Source: Burkholderia savannae
GTDB taxonomy: Bacteria; Pseudomonadota; Gammaproteobacteria; Burkholderiales; Burkholderiaceae
Assembly (NCBI RefSeq): GCF_001524445.2
Contig: NZ_CP013417.1
Location: 1,736,001 to 1,800,000, forward strand
Direction: 5' to 3'
Length of the DNA stretch: 64,000 bases
The notes below the pieces were generated by a model. It was not told where the DNA came from. It saw only the letters and a program-made list of their open reading frames with translations, and did not search any database. Made by a program: the position numbers and the translations under genes. This document shows, one piece after another, positions 42,308-50,122 of this stretch (the first letter of the stretch is position 1; each line of letters begins with the position of its first letter).

Positions 42308-43492
42308 ATGCAACGCGAAGTAGTGGTGGTGAGCGGCGTACGCACCGCGATCGGCGATTTCGGCGGCAGCCTGAAGGATTTCTCGCCGACCGAGCTCGGC
42401 GCGCGGGTCGTGCGCGAAGTGCTGTCGCGCGCGCAAGTGTCGGGCGACGAGGTCGGGCACGTCGTGTTCGGCAATGTCGTGCACACGGAACCGAAGGACA
42501 TGTATATCGCGCGCGTCGCGGCGATCAACGGTGGCGTCGCGCAGCACGCGCCCGCGCTGACCGTCAACCGGCTGTGCGGCTCGGGCCTGCAGGCGATCGT
42601 GTCGGCCGCGCAGAGCGTGCTGCTCGGTGACGCGGACATCGCGGTCGCGGGCGGCGCGGAGAACATGAGCCGCGCGCCGTACTCGGTGCCGGCCGCGCGC
42701 TTCGGCCAGCGCATGGGCGACGCGAAGCTCGTCGACATGATGATCGGCGCGCTCAACGATCCGTTCCAATCGGTCCACATGGGCGTGACGGCCGAGAACG
42801 TCGCGGCGAAGTACGGGATCACGCGCGACGCGCAGGACGCGCTCGCGCTCGAGTCGCACCGGCGCGCGTCGCACGCGACGAAATCCGGCTACTTCAAGGA
42901 TCAGATCCTGCCGATCGAGATTGCGTCGCGCAAGGGCACCGTCGTGTTCGACGCCGACGAGCACGTGCGCCACGATGCGTCGCTCGACGATTTCTCGAAG
43001 CTCAAGCCCGTGTTCGCGAAGGAAAACGGCACGGTGACGGCGGGCAATGCATCGGGCATCAACGATGCGGCCGCGGCCGTCGTGCTGATGGAGCGCGGCG
43101 CGGCCGAGCGGCGCGGCGCGAAGCCGCTCGCGCGCCTCGTCTCGTATGCGCATGCGGGCGTCGATCCGGCGTACATGGGCATCGGCCCCGTGCCTGCGAC
43201 GCGAAAGGCGCTCGAGCGCGCGGGGATCACGGTCGCCGATCTCGACGTGATCGAGGCGAACGAGGCGTTCGCCGCGCAGGCGTGCGCGGTGTCGAACGAG
43301 CTCGGTCTCGATCCGGCGAAGGTCAACCCGAACGGCTCGGGCATCTCGCTCGGCCACCCGATCGGCGCGACGGGCGCGCTCATCACGGTGAAAGCGCTGT
43401 ACGAGCTGCAACGCATCGGCGGGCGCTACGCGCTCGTGACGATGTGCATCGGCGGCGGCCAGGGCATCGCCGCGGTGTTCGAGCGTCTGTAA
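42308..43492 (+). CDS. bktB: beta-ketothiolase BktB-like acetyl-CoA acetyltransferase
   Basis: The 394-residue thiolase has active-site residues C90 (NRLCGSGLQ), H350 (LGHPIGATG) and C380 (CIGGGQG), the same numbering as Cupriavidus BktB. That enzyme accepts C5 and longer acyl-CoA and so supplies 3-hydroxyvalerate as well as 3-hydroxybutyrate monomers. Its own first residues, QREVVVVSGVRTAIGDFGG, and EPKDMYIARVAAINGG are BktB-like. The substrate range is inferred. It lies about 6 kb from phaA and is separated from the pha cluster by unrelated genes. The ATG is preceded by AAAGGGAGG. Confidence 0.88.
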   Translation: MQREVVVVSGVRTAIGDFGGSLKDFSPTELGARVVREVLSRAQVSGDEVGHVVFGNVVHTEPKDMYIARVAAINGGVAQHAPALTVNRLCGSGLQAIVSAAQSVLLGDADIAVAGGAENMSRAPYSVPAARFGQRMGDAKLVDMMIGALNDPFQSVHMGVTAENVAAKYGITRDAQDALALESHRRASHATKSGYFKDQILPIEIASRKGTVVFDADEHVRHDASLDDFSKLKPVFAKENGTVTAGNASGINDAAAAVVLMERGAAERRGAKPLARLVSYAHAGVDPAYMGIGPVPATRKALERAGITVADLDVIEANEAFAAQACAVSNELGLDPAKVNPNGSGISLGHPIGATGALITVKALYELQRIGGRYALVTMCIGGGQGIAAVFERL

Positions 43493-43508
43493 CGAGAGGG
43501 CCGCGCAG

Positions 43509-44111
43509 TTGAAGCTGATCACCGGAATCCGCGGCGCGGCGCTCGCCGCCGCGTTCGCGACGGCGGCGGGGCTCGCGTTCGCGCAGTCTCAACCTCAGCC
43601 TGCGGCGGCTTCCGCGGGCGCGTCCGATGCGCCCGTCGCGGCGTCGGCGGACGCGCCGCCGCCCGCCGCGCCGCTCAAGCCGAATCCGGCGTATGCGCGG
43701 CTGCCGCGCTACGAAGGGACGCTCGGCGGCCGGCCGATCGTCGTGCGCCTCGGGCCGAAGACGGACGAGCCGGGCGTGCATGGCGAGTGTCAGTATCTCG
43801 ATACGGGCGCGGTCGTCCTGCTCGCGGGCGACCGAGACGGCGACACGCTCGAAATCGAGGAGTCGGACGACGGCACGAACATCACGGGCGTATGGATCGG
43901 CCGCTTCGATCCGTCGGGCGGCTTGTCGGCCGACCGGATGAACGCGGACCAGTCGGACCCGCTGCCCGTCGTGCTGCATCCGTCGGGCGGCGCGTCGGCG
44001 CCGCAACATGCGGCGGCCGCGCAGCCCGCGTCGGCCGGCGCCGCCGCGCCGCAGGCGGGCGCCCATGGGCAGTCGGTCGGCGGCGTGAGCAACGTGCGGA
44101 CCGCGGAGTAA
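43509..44111 (+). CDS. exported protein of unknown function
   Basis: I do not recognise this 200-residue protein. It has a clear signal peptide (residues ~1-25, ITGIRGAALAAAFATAAGLAFA, cleavage likely after AFA). A Pro/Ala-rich segment follows to ~residue 58. A compact domain (~60-155) has YEGTLGGRPIVVRLG, LDTGAVVLLAGDRDGDTLEI and NITGVWIG. The C-terminal tail is Ala/Gly/Gln-rich. The TTG start has AGAGGG 8 bases before it. It begins 17 bases after the thiolase, so both may be on one mRNA. Probably periplasmic. Confidence 0.75.
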   Translation: MKLITGIRGAALAAAFATAAGLAFAQSQPQPAAASAGASDAPVAASADAPPPAAPLKPNPAYARLPRYEGTLGGRPIVVRLGPKTDEPGVHGECQYLDTGAVVLLAGDRDGDTLEIEESDDGTNITGVWIGRFDPSGGLSADRMNADQSDPLPVVLHPSGGASAPQHAAAAQPASAGAAAPQAGAHGQSVGGVSNVRTAE

Positions 44112-44308
44112 CGAACGACGACCGCGGCTGGATAAAGCGTGGCAGCCGAATCCGGCCGTCCGCCGATTGAGGCGAGGGCTCCCGGCCCCGGTTTTGCCTT
44201 CACTCGACCTCCCGGCCGCGCTGCTTCGCGTGGGATCGTTCGGCTGCGGCCGGCGGAGCCTTCGCCGGCACGGTCGCGGCCGCGCCGACTGTACCGGGCC
44301 AAACGCAC

Positions 44309-44335
44309 GGAATCCGGCTAAGCTAGCCGGATTCC
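44309..44335. promoter_or_regulatory. perfect 12-bp inverted repeat before metC
   Basis: GGAATCCGGCTA/TAGCCGGATTCC with an AGC loop ends 39 bases before the metC ATG. No T-run follows on either side, so it is not a standard terminator; an operator or an mRNA hairpin near the start are both possible. Confidence 0.5.
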
Positions 44336-44374
44336 AATCATTTCAGGCTCGTTTTGCATCGAGCTTTCCCAGTC

Positions 44375-45559
44375 ATGACCGCATTCACTCCCAAGCGCGC
44401 GCTTCAGACTCGCGTCGTCCAGCCGGACGACCGCATTCCCGCCGGTTTCGAATCGTTCGTCGTGCCGGTCGCGCGGGCGTCGACGGTCGTGTTCCCCGAT
44501 CTCGCGACGATGCGCAACCTCGACTGGCGCAAGGACGGCCAATGGCGCTACGGCCTGCATGCGACGCCGACGTCGCTCGCGCTCGCGCAGCGGCTCGCGC
44601 AGATCGAAGGCGGCACGCACGCGCTGCTGCAGCCGTCGGGGCTTTCGGCGATCACGAACGTGTACTTCGGCCTCGTCAAGGAAGGCGACGACGTGCTGAT
44701 TCCGGACAACGCGTACGGCCCGAACGGCGATTTCGGCAAATGGTTCGCGAAGGATTTCGGCATCACCGCGCGTTTCTATGATCCGATGATCGGCGCGGGA
44801 ATCGCCGATCTGATCGTGCCGAACACGCGCCTCATCTGGATCGAGGCGCCCGGCTCGGTGACGATGGAAGTGCCCGACGTGCGCGCGATCACGGCGGCCG
44901 CGCGCGCGCGCGGCATCGTCACGGCAATCGACAACACGTATTCGGCGGGCCTCGCGTTCAAGCCGTTCGAGCACGGCGTCGATATCTCGGTGCAGGCGCT
45001 GACGAAATATCAATCCGGCGGCAGCGACGTGCTGATGGGCGCGACGATCACCGCCGACGACGAGCTGAACGCAAAGCTCAAGCTCGCGCGGATGCGGCTC
45101 GGGATCGGCGTGTCGGCCGACGACTGTTCGCTCGTGCTGCGTGGCCTGCCGAGCATGCAGGCGCGCTTCGACGCGCACAGCCGCAGCGCGCTGTCGCTCG
45201 CGCGCTGGCTGAAGACGCGCCCGGAGATCGCGACGGTGCTGCATCCGCAACTGCCCGATTGCCCGGGGCACGATGCGTTCATGCGCGACTTCACGGGCGC
45301 GGGCGGACTGTTCTCGGTCGTGTTCGACGAACGCTACGGCGCCGCGCAGGTGGATCGCTTCGTCGAGGCGCTCGAGCTGTTCGCGATCGGCTGGAGCTGG
45401 GGCGGGGCGTGCAGCCTTGCGATGCCGTACGACGTGCAATCGATGCGCACGACGGCGTGGCCGCATCGCGGCACGCTGGTGCGCTTCTACGTCGGTCTCG
45501 AGGACGAAGCCGATCTGCGCGCGGACATCGAGCGCGCATTCGCCGCGGCGCTCGCGTAA
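44375..45559 (+). CDS. metC: cystathionine beta-lyase
   Basis: The 394-residue PLP enzyme splits cystathionine to homocysteine, pyruvate and ammonia in methionine synthesis. The PLP lysine is K211 in ALTKYQSGGSD. Other family features are LQPSGLSAITNVYFGL, WIEAPGSVTMEVPD and DNTYSAGLAFKPFEHG. The GAWSWGG-type loop (GWSWGGACSLAMPYD) is typical of MetC rather than MetB. The upstream alternative start adds 7 unsupported residues. The gene is separated from its upstream neighbour by the inverted repeat at 44309. Confidence 0.92.
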   Translation: MTAFTPKRALQTRVVQPDDRIPAGFESFVVPVARASTVVFPDLATMRNLDWRKDGQWRYGLHATPTSLALAQRLAQIEGGTHALLQPSGLSAITNVYFGLVKEGDDVLIPDNAYGPNGDFGKWFAKDFGITARFYDPMIGAGIADLIVPNTRLIWIEAPGSVTMEVPDVRAITAAARARGIVTAIDNTYSAGLAFKPFEHGVDISVQALTKYQSGGSDVLMGATITADDELNAKLKLARMRLGIGVSADDCSLVLRGLPSMQARFDAHSRSALSLARWLKTRPEIATVLHPQLPDCPGHDAFMRDFTGAGGLFSVVFDERYGAAQVDRFVEALELFAIGWSWGGACSLAMPYDVQSMRTTAWPHRGTLVRFYVGLEDEADLRADIERAFAAALA

Positions 45560-45739
45560 CGGGCGGAGACGGGCAGAGACGGGCCGAGGCGGGCGGAATC
45601 GGACGGCGGAGCAGCGGAGGCCGACGCGCACGCGCGAGGGTCGTGCGGCGTCAGCCGCGGAGTTCCGTGTGCGGCCGCGTGGTTGTCGGCATTGCGGTCG
45701 GTATCGAAGCCGGCATGGATGTCGACAATGAGTCGAACG

Positions 45740-45777
45740 AAAACGGCGCTGGGGCAAAGGCCCTCAGCGCCGTTTTT
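45740..45777. terminator. bidirectional terminator between metC and serB
   Basis: The stem AAAACGGCGCTG/CAGCGCCGTTTT (45740-45751 and 45765-45776) is flanked by A-rich sequence on the left and TTTTTCGTT on the right. Confidence 0.85.
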
Positions 45778-45855
45778 CGTTGACGGAGCGTGCGACTGGT
45801 GGGGCGCGAGGCGACGACGTACGCTCGGCGTTGCGGCTCGAACGGGCCGCGGGCT

Positions 45856-46701
45856 TCAGAAGAGCCGCAGCAGTCCGTCGAGCCCGACGTGATCGAACGC
45901 CGCGCTCGCCGCGCCGCGCACGACGGGCTTCGCGCGAAACGCGATCGAGAAGCCGCCTGTCGCCATCATCTTCAGGTCGTTCGACCCGTCGCCGAGAACG
46001 ATCGCGCGCGCGGGCGCGATGTCGAGCGCGGCGCACGTCTCGCGCACCGCGCGCGCCTTCACGTCCGCGTTGACGATCTCGCCGACAACCTTGCCCGTGA
46101 GCTTGCCGTCGACGATCTCGAGCGTGTTCGATCGCGCGTAGTCGAGGCCGAGCCGCGCCTTCAGGCGTTCGGTGAAGAACGTGAAGCCGCCCGACACGAG
46201 CAGCGTCTTCAGGCCCGCCGCCTTCACGCCCGCGAGCATTGCCTCGGCGCCCGGCGACAGCCGCAGCCGCTCGTCGTAGACGCGCTCGAGCGCGCTCGCG
46301 TCGAGGCCCGCCAGCAGCGCGACGCGGCGCGTCAGGCTCTCGTTGAAATCCTTGATCTCGCCGCGCATCGCCGCCTCGGTGATCGCCGAGACTTCGGCTT
46401 TCAGGCCGCAGAAGTCGGCGATCTCGTCGATGCACTCGATCGTGATCAGCGTCGAATCCATGTCCATCGCGACGAGGCCGAAGTCGGCGAGCTTGCGGGT
46501 CGCGTCGACGAATGCGTAGTCGAGCGCGTGCGCGCCGCAGTACGCGTCGATGTCGGCGCGCTGCGCGGGATCGGCGCCCTCGATGCGGATCGCCTGCGCG
46601 TCGAGCGGAACGGCGCGCGTGCCGCGCGCGAGCGCGGTGAGCGGCTTGTGATGCGCGTCGGAAAGCGGCGCGGTGCTTTGAATGACGAGATTCGTGGTCA
46701 T
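45856..46701 (-). CDS. serB: phosphoserine phosphatase
   Basis: The 281-residue HAD-family enzyme makes the last step of serine synthesis. The catalytic motif I is DMDSTLITIECIDE with nucleophile D80 and D82. Motif II is the Ser in LLVSGGFTFF. Motif III is the Lys and GDGSNDLKMM segment. The first ~70 residues form an N-terminal regulatory part (ACT-like). The C-terminus ends FDHVGLDGLLRLF. Its start region faces the heptamer array at 46882, which lies 180 bases upstream. Confidence 0.95.
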   Translation of the reverse strand: MTTNLVIQSTAPLSDAHHKPLTALARGTRAVPLDAQAIRIEGADPAQRADIDAYCGAHALDYAFVDATRKLADFGLVAMDMDSTLITIECIDEIADFCGLKAEVSAITEAAMRGEIKDFNESLTRRVALLAGLDASALERVYDERLRLSPGAEAMLAGVKAAGLKTLLVSGGFTFFTERLKARLGLDYARSNTLEIVDGKLTGKVVGEIVNADVKARAVRETCAALDIAPARAIVLGDGSNDLKMMATGGFSIAFRAKPVVRGAASAAFDHVGLDGLLRLF

Positions 46702-47540
46702 GGAAGTGTCACGGTGGAGCGGATCACGGGGCCGACGACATCGATTCGGCGAACCCGTTATTGTAGCCGCTTGCGGAGGGCCGGCCGCGGACGAACGGCG
46801 GAAGGCGGGCTCGGGCGCTCCGGGCCGCGCCGCCGCGAATGCGACGGCGGGGGCGACGCTCGCCGAACGCGGGGCGTTGTCGGTTCTCGGTTCTCGGTTC
46901 TCGGTTCTCGGTTCTCGGTTCTCGGTTCTCGGTTCTCGGTTCTCGGTTCTCGGTTCTCGGTTCTCGGTTCTCGGTTCTCGGTTCTCGGTTCTCGGTTCTC
47001 GGTTCTCGGTTCTCGGTTCTCGGTTCTCGGTTCTCGGTTCTCGGTTCTCGCGGGACAGCGTTCAATGCGAGAGGTTCACGGCGGGCTCGATGCGGTCGCG
47101 CAAGCGATTCGGCGCAGCAGCGTGCGCCAGCGTGCGTTGGATCGACGAGTATCGCGACGACGGCGCGCACGCGCGCCACCCGCAACCCACACGTGCATGC
47201 CGACGGCGGGAAAGCGATCAAGGCATAGCCGTGCTTCATCGCACACGACAAAGGGCGAAACAAGCAGGGCGAAGCAGGCGCCGCGGCTGGCGAGCGGCGG
47301 TGATGCGGCCGTCTCGCGTGCACAGTTCCGGGCGCGTCGATCGCGTGTGCATGGCCCTCTTCGAGCGAACCTCGAACGTCGATCGCGCGCCACGCACGCT
47401 TGACGCAGATCGTGCAAGCAGGGGTAACACCCGATGCGCGGCAGGCGCCAGGCGTGCCGCTTCGCGTTAGACTGGCATTGCGTCATGCATCGATAACCCG
47501 GCGATTCGCGCAGTTCGTCGCCATAAAAGGAGAGGTCAGC
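46702..47540. other. 839-base intergenic region with heptamer array
   Basis: This is the longest non-coding stretch in the window. It separates the divergent serB and the exported-protein gene. The only structure I can name is the 24-copy heptamer at 46882-47049. Open frames through it are repeat-driven and unlikely to be genes. Confidence 0.6.
46882..47049. repeat. 24 perfect copies of heptamer GGTTCTC
   Basis: 168 bases are exactly 24 identical 7-bp units with no interruption, followed by a further G. On the plus strand each frame reads a VLGSRFS cycle and on the minus strand an ENREPRT cycle, because 7 is not a multiple of 3. Such arrays are commonly variable in copy number between strains. 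Confidence 0.98.
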
Positions 47541-48086
47541 ATGAGTCAACGCATTCTGTCGCCGCTCGTTGCGTCGTGCGCCGTCGCAGCGCTGCTCTCG
47601 GCGTATGCGGCGCACGCGGCGCCGCCCATCAAGGCGAGCGTGCTCGGCGGCAACGACGGCCAGCTTCAATACACGGTCAAGGTCGACTCGAAGCAGTTCG
47701 GCACGATGCAGGAGACGCGCAAGATCCGCTCCGGCGAAACCGACGATTTCAACTGGAAGTCGGTGCCGCCGTCGGGCGCCGTGCCGATGTCCGACGCGTG
47801 CCCGAGCGCCGACACGCTGCCGCGCGACGCGAACGGCGCGATGGTCCGGCAGGCGCAGGTGCGGCTTGCGCCGTCCGTCGATAGCAAGGGCGTCGCGAAC
47901 GTGCAGCTGAGCTTCCAGGCGAGCGCGCCGAACGGCACGAAGAAAGTGGCGGCGGGCGGCAAGACGCTGCAGTGTCCGAATGTCGTGACGGTGAGCCAGG
48001 TCAAGTGGCTGTCGATCTCGACAGGCGGCTCGAAGTCGATCTCGATGCGCGACGGCACGAAGATCACGGTGTCGATCAAGCGGTGA
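47541..48086 (+). CDS. exported protein of unknown function
   Basis: I do not recognise this 181-residue protein. A signal peptide (residues ~1-29, ILSPLVASCAVAALLSAYAAHA) is followed by a mature part with APPIKASVLGGNDGQLQYTV, RSGETDDFNWKSVPPSG and CPSADTLPRDANGAMV. Two cysteines (in SDACPSAD and LQCPNVV) could form a disulfide. It ends in alternating short strands. The ATG is preceded by AAAGGAGAGG, a strong ribosome site. It stands alone between two heptamer arrays, at 46882-47049 and 48338-48386. Periplasmic location is likely. Confidence 0.78.
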   Translation: MSQRILSPLVASCAVAALLSAYAAHAAPPIKASVLGGNDGQLQYTVKVDSKQFGTMQETRKIRSGETDDFNWKSVPPSGAVPMSDACPSADTLPRDANGAMVRQAQVRLAPSVDSKGVANVQLSFQASAPNGTKKVAAGGKTLQCPNVVTVSQVKWLSISTGGSKSISMRDGTKITVSIKR

Positions 48087-48478
48087 GCGCGGTGGCGCGG
48101 CGCCTTCCGGACGGCGGATGACGCATGTGCGGCACGGAGGGCTGCGCGGCACGTGCCGGAGGTCGGAGCGTGCGCGATGCCCGGGCGGTGCATTCGCATC
48201 GTTTGCGCGGCGCTGCCGAGCGGCATCGGCGACGGGCTCGGCGATTCGAGCGTCGATTCACGCGTCGATGTCCGGGCAGTCCATTCGCCGCCAAGCGACG
48301 CCGTGTTCCACGGCCGTTCGAACCGGCGACAATCACTACCGCCAACCGCCAACCGCCAACCGCCAACCGCCAACCGCCAACCGTCAATCAACTCGCCGAC
48401 CATCCCCAGCCGACCGACGCGACGAGTGATCGAGCGACCGCCCCGCGCATCGACATCCCCAACGCGAACGCCCGCGCG
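48087..48478. other. 392-base gap between the exported protein and fetB
   Basis: It contains the second heptamer array. I see no gene and no clear terminator. Confidence 0.55.
48338..48386. repeat. seven heptamers ACCGCCA (six perfect)
   Basis: Six perfect copies of ACCGCCA run from 48338 to 48379 and are followed by one variant, ACCGTCA (48380-48386). Confidence 0.95.
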
Positions 48479-49297
48479 TTACCCGCCGTTCCTGGCCGTC
48501 CCCCGCTCGAGGAGCCGCGAGGCGAGAAACCGGTGCTCGGCGGAGAAGAGCCGCCGGTACGTGCACAGCACCGCGCCGACGGTGCCGAGCGCGGACGCCG
48601 CCGCGATCAGGAACATGATGACGATCTGATAGCGGACCGCTTGCAGCGGCGACTGCCCGGCGAGCACCTGGCCCGTCATCATTCCCGGCAGGCTCACGAC
48701 GCCGACGACGGCCATCTGGTTCAGCGTCGGCAGCATGCCGGCGCGCACCGCCTGCCGCGCGGCGTCCTGCGCGGCCTCCCAGCGCGTCGCGCCGAGCGCG
48801 AGCGCCGTCTCGACGCGGTCGCGCCGCGCGGTCAATTCCTCCATCATCCGCTCGATGCCGAGCGACACGCCCGTCAGCGTATTGCCGAGAATCATCCCGA
48901 GAATCGGGATCGCATATTGCGGCTCGTACCACGGATGGATGCGGATCACGACGAACAGTCCGATCGCCGCGACGAACCAGCTGCTCGCCCAGATCGACAG
49001 GACGCTGTCGGCGCGCTGCCCCGCGTAGGTCCGCTTGCCGCGCGCGGCGCCCGCGAAGCCCGCGATCAGCGTCATCAGCGCGACGAGCGGCAGCACGACG
49101 TTCCAGCGCGGATGGCCGAACACCCAGCCGAGTACGTAGCCGATCGCGAGCAGTTGGACGACGGTGCGCGCGGCGGCCCATGCGAGCTTGCGGCCGAGGC
49201 CGAGCGACAGCGCGGCCGAGATCGCGCCGTTGATCGCGACGAGCGCGGCCGCGATCCCGACGTCGACGAGGCTCAGATCCTGCAGCGGCGCGTTCAT
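48479..49297 (-). CDS. fetB: ABC transporter permease FetB (UPF0014)
   Basis: The 272-residue inner-membrane permease has about seven hydrophobic helices. Family signatures are AARTVVQLLAIGYVLGWVF, GMILGNTLTGVSLGIERMMEEL and LPGMMTGQVLAGQSPLQAVRYQIVIMF (in part). FetAB is linked to iron homeostasis and oxidative-stress resistance in E. coli; the substrate in Burkholderia is not shown by the sequence. The start at 49297 overlaps the fetA stop by 4 bases (ATGA), so translation is coupled. It lacks a periplasmic binding protein gene nearby. Confidence 0.9.
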   Translation of the reverse strand: MNAPLQDLSLVDVGIAAALVAINGAISAALSLGLGRKLAWAAARTVVQLLAIGYVLGWVFGHPRWNVVLPLVALMTLIAGFAGAARGKRTYAGQRADSVLSIWASSWFVAAIGLFVVIRIHPWYEPQYAIPILGMILGNTLTGVSLGIERMMEELTARRDRVETALALGATRWEAAQDAARQAVRAGMLPTLNQMAVVGVVSLPGMMTGQVLAGQSPLQAVRYQIVIMFLIAAASALGTVGAVLCTYRRLFSAEHRFLASRLLERGTARNGG

Positions 49298-49989
49298 CGG
49301 GCACCCTCCGTCGCGGCGGCGCCGAGCACGCCGGCGTGCATCGTCAGGCACCGCCTGCCGACGCGCGCCGCCTGCGCCGGATCGTGCGAGATCCACAGCG
49401 ACGAGCGCGTATGCGGCGCCGCGTCGAACCACGCGGACACGAGCGCCTCGATTGCGCGGGTCGAATCGGGGTCGAGTGCGGAAGTCGGCTCGTCGAGCAG
49501 CAGCACGTCCGGATCGAGCTGCAAGACGCGCAGCAGCGCGGCGATCTGCGCCTCGCCGCCCGACAATTCGCTTGCGGCCTTGCGTAGAAAATCGTCGCCT
49601 CGGCCGGCCTGCGCGGCGAGGCGCGCGACGCGGGCGCGATCGAAGCGCGCATCGCGGTAGACGGCGAGCGAGTAAGGGTAGCGCAGCAGATCCTCGACGG
49701 TGCCGTCGGCCGTCGCCGGGCGTTGCCGAACGTACGCGACGCTGCGCCGGTAGCGCGGAATCGCCGCGCGCGCGACGCGCTTGCCGCACCAGAGCAGCTC
49801 GCCGCCGTCGAGCGGATCGAGGAGGGCCAGCGCGCGCAGGAACACGCTCTTGCCCGAGCCCGACGGGCCGGTGAGCGCGATCCGCTCGCCCGGCGCGAGC
49901 GCGAAATCGGTCGGGGCCAGGAGCGTTTTGCCGCTCGCCGCGTCGCGGCGGGCGATCCGCCGGGCTTCGATCAGGACATCGGCTGTCAT
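49294..49989 (-). CDS. fetA: ABC transporter ATP-binding protein FetA
   Basis: The 231-residue ATPase has Walker A GPSGSGKS at about residue 42, the signature LSGGEAQ, and Walker B LLLDEPTSALD, followed by the switch histidine in WISHDP. It energises FetB. The gene pair order fetA-fetB is standard. The ATG at 49989 gives MTADVLIEARRI; further upstream the frame runs on without support. It is divergent from the AsmA-family gene across 133 bases that include a short inverted repeat. Confidence 0.9.
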   Translation of the reverse strand: MTADVLIEARRIARRDAASGKTLLAPTDFALAPGERIALTGPSGSGKSVFLRALALLDPLDGGELLWCGKRVARAAIPRYRRSVAYVRQRPATADGTVEDLLRYPYSLAVYRDARFDRARVARLAAQAGRGDDFLRKAASELSGGEAQIAALLRVLQLDPDVLLLDEPTSALDPDSTRAIEALVSAWFDAAPHTRSSLWISHDPAQAARVGRRCLTMHAGVLGAAATEGAR

Positions 49990-50028
49990 AAATGCAAAAA
50001 ACGCAAAAAACGGTAAATTGGGGACGGT

Positions 50029-50046
50029 GGCGCGATATCGTGCGCC
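50029..50046. promoter_or_regulatory. short inverted repeat between fetA and the AsmA-family gene
   Basis: GGCGC/GCGCC with an 8-base centre containing GATATC lies 40 bases before the fetA start and 76 before the other gene. Possible operator; weak. Confidence 0.25.
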
Positions 50047-50122
50047 ATAATAACCGTGAGTGGCAGCGTCGCGCACGCTGCGCGGCGTTGCCGGTTCAGG
50101 AAGAACAACGACGGAATCTGGC

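Noticed and set aside
46882-47049. CRISPR array
   Set aside because: The 7-bp units are directly adjacent with no spacers and no cas genes are nearby.
45790-47403. 537-codon plus-strand frame containing the heptamer repeats
   Set aside because: Its first part is antisense to serB and the rest is the heptamer array and non-coding DNA; no ribosome site or domain.
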